Source: Archangiaceae bacterium
Lineage (GTDB): Bacteria > Myxococcota > Myxococcia > Myxococcales > Myxococcaceae
Assembly: GCA_023248915.1 (NCBI GenBank)
Contig: JAHFDQ010000343.1
Span: forward strand, 1 to 6,884
Direction of reading: 5' to 3'
DNA: 6,884 nt
This document shows positions 1 to 5,314 of this stretch, in pieces. The notes under the pieces were generated by a model. It saw nothing but the letters and a program-made list of their open reading frames with translations, did no database searches and had not been told where the DNA came from. Each line of letters starts with the position of its first letter. Positions within the stretch are counted from its first letter, which is position 1. The translations under genes and the position numbers were made by a program.

Positions 1-1778
1 CGCCCACCCTCAACGACCTCTGCGGCAACCCCCGCACGGTGGGCACCTGCGGCGCCTGCACCGGCCCGGCCTACTGCGGCGGTGGCGGCACCGCCAACGT
101 CTGCGGAGGCACGGGCCGCTGCACCTCGGGCGGCTGGTGCTGGATGAACCCGCTACCGCAAGGCAACCAGCTGAATTCGGTAATGACCTTCAGCTCGACC
201 GACGCCTGGGGGGTCGGCGATTTCGGGGTCATCGTCCATTGGAACGGCTCGGCCTGGCTGCTCTCGACGTCGGGCACCGAGACCGACCTGCTTGGCGTCT
301 GGGGAACCTCGACAAACAGCCTCTGGGCGGTCGGCGCGGGGGGCCTCATCCTCCGCTGGGATGGCACGAGCTGGACTTCCTCGGCGAGCGGTACCGGCAA
401 CACCCTCCGCGGCGTTCACGGCACGGGCGCCAGCGACGTCTACGCGGTGGGCGACGCCTCGACGGCGGTCCACTGGAACGGGTCGGCCTGGAGCGCCATC
501 ACCGTTTCCGGCGGCGTCGACCTGTACTCGGTGTGGGCCCTGTCCGCGACTGAGGCGTGGGCCGTCGGGCTCTCGGGAGGCAGCGGGCGCGGCCGGCACC
601 TGACGGCGGCGGGAGGTCCCTTCAACTTCGCCACGCCGGGAGGGTCTCTGCCGCTCTACGGTGTCTGGGGCTCGGCCCCGACTGACGTCTGGGCGGTGGG
701 CAACAACGGCAGCGTCTACCACTGGACCGGCGCCGCATGGACCACCGGGACGTCCAACACCGCCGAGAATCTGGTCGGCGTCTGGGGCACCGCCAACAAC
801 AACGTCTACGCGGTGGGCGACAACTCGACCGTCATCCGCTTCGACGGCTCGACCTGGGGCGCAATCGCCAACCCGGTGACCTCCAACTGGCGGGCCATTC
901 GCGGCAGCTCGGCGACCAGCATCTTCTCGGTCGGTTCGGGCGCGGCGACAGCGTTCTGGAATGGAGCCACCTGGACCTCCAAGAGCCTCGGCTTCACCGC
1001 CGACCTGGCAGGCGTTTGGGCCAATGCGGCCAACAACGTCTGGGTGGTGGGCGCAGGGGGCACCATCCTGCACTGGGACGGCGTCACCTGGACTCAGTTC
1101 GCCAGCGGGACGACGGACGACCTGAACGCGGTGTGGGGCTCGGCGACGAACAACGTCTGGGCGGCCGGCTCAAACGGCACCCTCTTGCGCTGGACCGGCG
1201 CCACCTGGAACGTGCAGGGCTCGCTCGGCGACACCGTCTACGCCATGTGGGGTCGGGGCCCGGGCGGCAATGACCTCTGGGCCGTGGGCGCTGCGGGCTT
1301 CGCCGCGCACTGGAATGGCGGCGGCTGGACCAACATCTGGACCGAGCAGGGTACCAATGACCTCTATGGCGTCTGGGGCTCCGGCACCACCAACTGGTGG
1401 GCGGTCGGTGCCGCGGGCCAGCTGAGCCAGTGGACCGGCTCGTGGAACCCAGGGACCAGCAACACCGCCGAAGACATCTACTCTGTGTACGGAACCAACG
1501 GCAGCGACATCCTCGCCGTCGGCTCGAACGGCCTCGTCAACCACTGGGACGGCGCCTCGTGGACCCCCGGCACCGATGGCAGTTGGTGGTACCTGGGCGT
1601 GATGACTCGCGGCACCGACACCTGGTACGTGGCCGACGGAAGCTCGTCGCGCCGGGTGGGTGGCACCCCGACCAACTTCACCACCGGCACCTGGAACTGG
1701 CTCCGCGGCGTGTGGGCCACCACCACCACCGACATCTGGGCGGTGGGTGAGGGCGGCACCATCCTCCACCACAACTGA
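1..1778 (+). CDS. Cys-rich, Trp/Gly-repeat (beta-propeller-like) probable surface or secreted protein, 5' end missing
   Basis: The reading frame is already open at base 3 and ends with TGA at 1776-1778, so the start lies before the window; the GTG at 39 is internal because the Cys-rich coding runs on upstream of it. Visible order: a Cys-rich segment (about bases 21-146) with motifs such as TCGACTG, YCGGGGTANVCGG and WCW, then 14 tandem units of about 39 residues (bases 171-1775). The unit consensus is L-x-G-V-W-G, a short loop, W-A-V-G-x-x-G, then H-W-x-G-x-x-W and a Ser/Gly/Thr-rich loop. Similar Cys-rich modules with CGGGG are known in myxobacterial exported proteins. The repeats resemble beta-propeller blades of the BNR/YVTN/Kelch type, but no exact family can be named. 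Many Cys and no charged catalytic cluster suggest an extracytoplasmic structural or binding role; a signal or lipoprotein peptide is expected upstream but unseen. Substrate or partner is unknown. Confidence 0.88.
   Translation, partial: PTLNDLCGNPRTVGTCGACTGPAYCGGGGTANVCGGTGRCTSGGWCWMNPLPQGNQLNSVMTFSSTDAWGVGDFGVIVHWNGSAWLLSTSGTETDLLGVWGTSTNSLWAVGAGGLILRWDGTSWTSSASGTGNTLRGVHGTGASDVYAVGDASTAVHWNGSAWSAITVSGGVDLYSVWALSATEAWAVGLSGGSGRGRHLTAAGGPFNFATPGGSLPLYGVWGSAPTDVWAVGNNGSVYHWTGAAWTTGTSNTAENLVGVWGTANNNVYAVGDNSTVIRFDGSTWGAIANPVTSNWRAIRGSSATSIFSVGSGAATAFWNGATWTSKSLGFTADLAGVWANAANNVWVVGAGGTILHWDGVTWTQFASGTTDDLNAVWGSATNNVWAAGSNGTLLRWTGATWNVQGSLGDTVYAMWGRGPGGNDLWAVGAAGFAAHWNGGGWTNIWTEQGTNDLYGVWGSGTTNWWAVGAAGQLSQWTGSWNPGTSNTAEDIYSVYGTNGSDILAVGSNGLVNHWDGASWTPGTDGSWWYLGVMTRGTDTWYVADGSSSRRVGGTPTNFTTGTWNWLRGVWATTTTDIWAVGEGGTILHHN
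171..1775 (+). repeat. 14 tandem protein repeats of about 39 residues (117 bases)
   Basis: Cutting the protein before each L-x-x-V gives units of 39, 39, 39, 44, 39, 39, 39, 39, 38, 42, 38, 39, 36 and 25 residues. The strongest columns are VWG near the unit start, W-A-V-G about eight residues later, and H-W-x-G-x-x-W. Unit 4 (codons near 540-660) is diverged: it lacks the HW-G-W core and is five residues longer. Unit 13 also lacks a clear HW. The last unit stops after the ILHH strand and lacks the final W strand. The same columns recur at DNA level, but the copies are well diverged, so this is an old repeat array rather than a recent slippage expansion. Confidence 0.85.
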
Positions 1779-1780
1779 AA

Positions 1781-1792
1781 GGCGCGGGCGCC
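1781..1792. terminator. Weak GC-rich inverted repeat between convergent genes
   Basis: GGCG, four loop bases (CGGG) and CGCC form a short hairpin in the 21-base gap between the stop of the repeat protein (1778) and the stop of manA (1800). There is no T-tract on the plus side and only TTTC on the minus side. It may be a bidirectional terminator, but the stem is short and chance pairing is likely in DNA this GC-rich. Confidence 0.2.
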
Positions 1793-1799
1793 GCCGCCC

Positions 1800-2993
1800 T
1801 CAGCCCGTGGTCGCCCGGTACGCCGTTCCGCTGCCGACGACGCCGTACGTGCCCTCGCTGGCGGGCACCCACGCCGACTGCCCACGCTCCAGCGCCAGCG
1901 TTCCCCGGGCGCCGCGCAGCTCGAGAGCCCCCTCGGTGCACAAGAGAATCTCCGGGCCTCCCACCTTCAGGGAAAGACAGGCCGGGGCGGCGACGGTCAG
2001 CCTCGAGAGTCTGAACTCGGCGGCCGGGGTGACGTACCGTTCTTCTCCGCCCGCCCCGCGCTCGGCCGAGAGCGGCATCACCGGCCCGTCGCGAAAGTCG
2101 AGCACCGAGAACAGCTCGGGCACGTCCACGTGCTTCGGCGTCAGCCCCCCGCGCAGCACGTTGTCCGAGTTGCCCATGATTTCGACGCCCATCCCGTGCA
2201 GGTAGGCGTGCAGCTTGCCGGCGGGCAGGAACACGCCCTGGCCCGGCTGGAGCAACACCCGATTCAGCAACAGCGAGTTCACCGCACCGATGTCTCCCGG
2301 GTAGAGGCCGCCCAGCTTGACCGCCCACCGGCACTCGCGGGCGAAGGGGCCGCCTTCCCGAGCCAGCCGCTCGCACACCGCCAAAGTCGCGTCCAACAGC
2401 GCCGCTCGCCGCGCCGCGGGCCACTGCACCAAACCCTCGAAGACGGCGCGCACGCCGCCCCCGTCCGGGTGGGCCGCCAGCTCGCCGACGAGCGGAAGAA
2501 GCTCGGCCACCGCCAGCGACTGGAAGAGGCGCAAGGTCTCGCCCGCCGCCCGGAAGCCGCACAGCGCCTCGAACTCGGTCAGCGCGCACAGAAGCTCGGG
2601 CTTCGAGCTGTCGTCCCGGTAGTTCCGCTCGGGAGCTGACCGGGGAATGCCCGCGGCTTCCTCGCGCGCGAACGCCGCCTTCGCCTGCTCGGCCGAGGGG
2701 TGGGCCTGCAATGACAGAGGCGATTCCGCGGCCAGCACCTTCAAGAGGAAGGGCAGCCGGGCGCCAAAGGCGCGGTGCACTGCCGCCCCGAGCTCTTCGC
2801 CCGGAGCCCGCTCGATGACGTCGCGCAAGGACACCCACTTCCCGCCGCGGAGCACCTTCGAGGGCGCGCTCGGGTGGGCGCCCATCCACAGCTCGGCCTG
2901 AGGCCGGACCGCCTCCGGGCGCCCGAGCAAGGAAGCCAGCGCCGTGCGCGAGCCCCACGCGTATTCCTGGATGACGTTCTCGAGCAGGTCCAC
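1800..2993 (-). CDS. manA: Mannose-6-phosphate isomerase, type I (cupin, zinc-dependent)
   Basis: Interconverts mannose-6-phosphate and fructose-6-phosphate in the cytoplasm, linking glycolysis to GDP-mannose and polysaccharide synthesis. From GTG at 2993 it has 397 residues, normal for the family. It begins LLENVIQEYAWGS, the usual N-terminus, followed by AELWMGAHP. Expected zinc ligands are visible: Gln96 and His98 in LSLQAHP, Glu133 in KPELLCALTEFEALCGFR, and His262 in LPAGKLHAYLHG. Arg281 in SDNVLRGGLTPKH matches the catalytic arginine. The usual Y-x-D-x-N-H-K-P-E signature reads YRDDSSKPE, with Ser for Asn and His. Start choice: an in-frame GTG at 3053 has AGGAG seven bases upstream (3061-3065), but the 20 extra codons use AGA, AGG, CTT and TTT, have only about 65 percent G/C third positions, and have no family counterpart; the body is about 90 percent. 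It is divergent from the kinase and convergent with the repeat protein, so probably monocistronic. Confidence 0.94.
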   Translation of the reverse strand: MDLLENVIQEYAWGSRTALASLLGRPEAVRPQAELWMGAHPSAPSKVLRGGKWVSLRDVIERAPGEELGAAVHRAFGARLPFLLKVLAAESPLSLQAHPSAEQAKAAFAREEAAGIPRSAPERNYRDDSSKPELLCALTEFEALCGFRAAGETLRLFQSLAVAELLPLVGELAAHPDGGGVRAVFEGLVQWPAARRAALLDATLAVCERLAREGGPFARECRWAVKLGGLYPGDIGAVNSLLLNRVLLQPGQGVFLPAGKLHAYLHGMGVEIMGNSDNVLRGGLTPKHVDVPELFSVLDFRDGPVMPLSAERGAGGEERYVTPAAEFRLSRLTVAAPACLSLKVGGPEILLCTEGALELRGARGTLALERGQSAWVPASEGTYGVVGSGTAYRATTG

Positions 2994-3005
2994 TTCGGGG
3001 CGAAG
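2993..3005. promoter_or_regulatory. Inverted repeat CTTCG-GGG-CGAAG at the manA start
   Basis: CTTCG (2993-2997) and CGAAG (3001-3005) pair perfectly around three bases. On the minus strand the second arm ends on the G of the preferred GTG start of manA. It could be a small operator or an RNA hairpin, but five-base arms can arise by chance. Confidence 0.2.
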
Positions 3006-3032
3006 CCTATGATCCGCTCTCTGCCGCGTCAT
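3004..3032 (-). promoter_or_regulatory. Predicted manA promoter, leaderless layout
   Basis: Read on the minus strand, ATGACG (3032-3027, four of six matches to TTGACA) is followed after 17 bases by TAGGCT (3009-3004, a TAnnnT-type -10). Ten bases later comes the GTG at 2993. A transcript begun about seven bases after the -10 would start almost at the GTG, and no Shine-Dalgarno sequence lies at a working distance. The same bases contain TATGAT on the plus strand (3008-3013), a good -10 match for transcription toward the kinase, but I find no matching -35 for it. Confidence 0.4.
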
Positions 3033-3058
3033 CCCCGCAAAACGCGCCACCACGGCAG

Positions 3059-3087
3059 TTCTCCTGGCCGGCTCTTGTGCCTAGACT
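3059..3087 (+). promoter_or_regulatory. Predicted kinase promoter, leaderless layout
   Basis: TAGACT at 3082-3087 is a TAnnnT-type -10, nine bases before the GTG at 3097. A weak -35 candidate, TTCTCC (3059-3064, three of six matches), stands 17 bases upstream. No purine-rich ribosome site lies before the GTG, and the TAG at 3082-3084 is also an in-frame stop that rules out any earlier start. An alternative -10, TATGAT at 3008-3013, would give a leader of about 77 bases. Confidence 0.35.
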
Positions 3088-3096
3088 CCCGCGCTG

Positions 3097-5226
3097 GTGG
3101 GCGACAACCTCGAGAATCCGACCTGGTTCGGCAGGTACCGCCTGACTTCGCGTCTGGCGACCGGCGGCATGGCCGAGGTCTACATCGGGCGGCACGTCAG
3201 CCCGTCGGGCCAGGCCGGGCCCATGGTCGCCGTGAAGAGGCTGCTGCCGCACCTCTTGTCCGACCGGATGGTGGTTCGGATGTTCCTGAACGAGGCGCGC
3301 ATCACCGCGCAAATCAACCACCCCAACGTGGTGAGAATCATCGACCTGGGCCCCAAGCCCGGCGAGACGGGCGAACCCTACATCGCGATGGAACTGCTCG
3401 AGGGCCACTCCTTCGCCGACCTGCGCCAGCGCGCGGCCGCCGACGCGAAGCGGGTGCCCATCGGCATCACCCTGCGCGCCCTGACCGAGGCCTGCCGAGG
3501 GCTCGACGCCGCCCACCGCGCGGTCGACGAACAGGGGCGCCTGTTGTGCATCGTCCACCGCGACTTCACGCCCGACAACATCCACGTCAGCGTCACCGGC
3601 GACATCAAGGTCATCGACTTCGGCATCGCCAAGGCCCAGAACTGGGGCGCAGGCACCGAACCGGGCATGTTGAAGGGCAAGTTCTTCTACATGTCGCCCG
3701 AGATGATCGCCGGCCGGGAAGTCGACCACCGGGCCGACCTGTTCGCCGCGGGGGTGATGCTCTACGAGCAGCTCTGCGGCCGCCGGCCCTTCACCGGGTT
3801 GACCACCGAGGAAGTGGTGTCCCGCATCTCCGAGGGCAGGCCAAGGCGCCCCACCGAGTTCGACCCCTCGGTGCCGCCGGCGCTCGAGAACGTGTGCCTG
3901 ACCGCGCTGCGCAAAGACCCTGACCGGCGATTCCCGAGCCTCCAGGAATTCATCACCGCCATCGACTCGGTGGGCGGGTCGGCCCAGGTGGCGTCGCAAC
4001 AAGAGGTCGCGGAGTACATGCGCCACGTCTTCCCCGACGACAAAGACCCTCAGCGCCAGACGCTGCGCAAGGCGCGCCAGGCCGACCCCTCGCTCCCCGG
4101 AACCCGGCCGTCCGACGCGGCGCGCGACGCCGTCGGGGCAGGAGAGCTTCGCTCTGGGACAGAGGGCGGACAGGTCGCCACGGCCGAACCCGCCTCCGGG
4201 CCAAGCCTGAAACCGGCTCCCGAGGCCGCGCCCGCCGACCGACCCGCCGAGGCCGAGAATTCACCCCAACCCGCCGCCAAGACTGCGCGCTCGCTCCGGA
4301 GCTTCCGCGCTCCCGCCGCTGCGCTGCTCGGCTTCGCGCTGCTCTGCGGCGTCGGAGCCCTGGTTTGGCACGCCCGTCCTCCGCCCATGCCAGTCGCCGC
4401 CCGGCTGGCCGCGGGCGAGAAGGAGGCCAACCCGGCCAAGCGCGCCGACCTGCTGCTTCCGCTCGTCGCCGATTCCCGCTCGACGGCCGCCGACCTGGCC
4501 AGGGCCGGAGAGCAGTTGCTCGCCGTCCGCGCCCTCGACGCCGCGCTCGAGCTCGCGACCGCGGCCGAAGAGCGCTTTCCGAAGGACGCCCGGGGGTACC
4601 TGCTCGAGGCCCGGGCGGCGATTCGCTCGCGCCTGGGAAAGCGGGCCGAGGCGGCGCTCGTCAAGGCGAGCGCGCTCGCGCCCAACGACGCCGAACCGGA
4701 CCTGCTCTTCGCCGAGCTGCGCGAGCTGCAGGGCGACAGCTTCGGCGCGCTCGACGCGGTGAGCCGCGCCAGCGCGAAGCAGCCGGGGTCGTCCGAGCTC
4801 GCGGCCCGCCGCGGCTACCTGTTGTCCCAGGCGGGCAAGCTGGACGAAGCGGCCGAGGCGTTGCAGGCCGTGCTGGCCAAGCGCAACGACGCGGCGTCGG
4901 CGGCCGAGCTGGCGTTCGTACGGTTCCGCCAGAACCAACCTGATGAAGCGCTGGGCCTGTTGAAGCGCGCGCTCCGCAAGGACGCCCAGCTAGCCAAAGC
5001 GCACTACTACCTGGGGGCGGTGCTGTTCCAGCAGGGCGACAAGAAGGGCGCCGAGCGCGCCTACCTCGAAGCCGACCGGATTGACCCGCTCGACCCGCGC
5101 CCGCTCACGGCTCTGTGCCAGATGCGCGCGCTGCTCAACTCGCCCGAGGTCGAGCAGACGCGCAGGGCGCTCTCGACCCGTTTTCCGCAGGAAGCGGCCA
5201 ACCTGCTCGCGCAGTGCACGAGGTAG
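3097..5226 (+). CDS. Membrane Ser/Thr protein kinase (PknB-like) with C-terminal TPR region
   Basis: A 709-residue kinase, probably anchored in the inner membrane. Kinase domain, residues 11-290: nucleotide loop LATGGMAEVY (20-29), ATP lysine Lys47 in VAVK, helix-C Glu66, catalytic loop HRDFTPDN (154-161) with base Asp156, DFG at 174-176, SPE at 200-202, Asp214 of helix F and Arg278 near the domain end. The loop lysine usual after HRD is Thr158, and the first glycine of GxGxxG is replaced (LATGG). A Pro/Ala-rich linker (about 325-395) leads to basic residues and one membrane span (405-424), so the kinase should be cytoplasmic and the rest periplasmic. Residues 465-668 form about six TPR-like units, the clearest at 567-668 (AKAHYYLGAVLFQQGDKKGAERAYLEADRIDP), probably binding a protein or ligand that controls the kinase. 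Substrates are unknown. Start GTG 3097 is fixed by the stop at 3082 and has no ribosome site. Confidence 0.94.
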   Translation: MGDNLENPTWFGRYRLTSRLATGGMAEVYIGRHVSPSGQAGPMVAVKRLLPHLLSDRMVVRMFLNEARITAQINHPNVVRIIDLGPKPGETGEPYIAMELLEGHSFADLRQRAAADAKRVPIGITLRALTEACRGLDAAHRAVDEQGRLLCIVHRDFTPDNIHVSVTGDIKVIDFGIAKAQNWGAGTEPGMLKGKFFYMSPEMIAGREVDHRADLFAAGVMLYEQLCGRRPFTGLTTEEVVSRISEGRPRRPTEFDPSVPPALENVCLTALRKDPDRRFPSLQEFITAIDSVGGSAQVASQQEVAEYMRHVFPDDKDPQRQTLRKARQADPSLPGTRPSDAARDAVGAGELRSGTEGGQVATAEPASGPSLKPAPEAAPADRPAEAENSPQPAAKTARSLRSFRAPAAALLGFALLCGVGALVWHARPPPMPVAARLAAGEKEANPAKRADLLLPLVADSRSTAADLARAGEQLLAVRALDAALELATAAEERFPKDARGYLLEARAAIRSRLGKRAEAALVKASALAPNDAEPDLLFAELRELQGDSFGALDAVSRASAKQPGSSELAARRGYLLSQAGKLDEAAEALQAVLAKRNDAASAAELAFVRFRQNQPDEALGLLKRALRKDAQLAKAHYYLGAVLFQQGDKKGAERAYLEADRIDPLDPRPLTALCQMRALLNSPEVEQTRRALSTRFPQEAANLLAQCTR

Positions 5227-5235
5227 CCCGTTCAG

Positions 5236-5252
5236 CCCGGGCGCGTCCCGGG
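5236..5252 (+). terminator. GC-rich hairpin after the kinase stop codon
   Basis: CCCGGG (5236-5241), five loop bases CGCGT, and CCCGGG (5247-5252) form a perfect six-pair stem beginning ten bases after the kinase stop. No T-tract follows (the next bases are GGGACAGG), so it is not a classic intrinsic terminator, but its place in a convergent gap suits a transcript end or a block to read-through. The rest of the 88-base gap holds only a weaker AGCG-CTG-CGCT repeat (5287-5297), which could serve the opposite gene. Confidence 0.4.
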
Positions 5253-5314
5253 GGGACAGGGCGCGGTGACGGGGGGCGGTCGCCAGAGCGCTGCGCTGCG
5301 ACGTCGGAGGCCCC

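Larger units (their letters stand above)
2994..3096. promoter_or_regulatory. Divergent control region between manA and the Ser/Thr kinase gene
   Basis: These 103 bases separate the preferred GTG start of manA (2993) from the GTG start of the kinase (3097). The region is locally richer in A/T than the flanking genes (for example GCAAAACGC around 3036-3044). It holds promoter-like hexamers for both directions, a CTTCG/CGAAG inverted repeat next to the manA start, and an AGGAG sequence (3061-3065, minus strand) that would serve only the longer version of manA. If manA really starts at 3053, the true gap shrinks to 43 bases and the manA promoter would have to overlap the start of the kinase gene. 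Confidence 0.6.

Noticed and set aside
39..41. GTG as the start of the repeat protein
   Set aside because: The frame stays open to base 3 and codes for more of the Cys-rich segment (DLCGNPRTVG), so the gene begins outside the window.
560..650. Frameshift as the cause of the degenerate repeat 4
   Set aside because: Reading other frames did not restore an HW-G-W core, and the original frame resumes a perfect repeat 5 without correction.
153..1073. Minus-strand open frame of 306 codons opposite the repeat protein
   Set aside because: Its repetition only mirrors the plus-strand protein repeats; the composition is Arg/Gly/Ala-rich with no motif.
1678..2958. Long minus-strand open frame of 426 codons
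   Set aside because: It overlaps manA in another frame, is Arg/Gly/Ala-rich with no family motif, and is open only because high GC makes stops rare.
2775..3923. Plus-strand open frame of 382 codons across manA and the kinase
   Set aside because: It spans the antisense of manA, the control region and an off-frame part of the kinase; the composition is Arg/Pro/His-rich and the kinase frame has all catalytic motifs.
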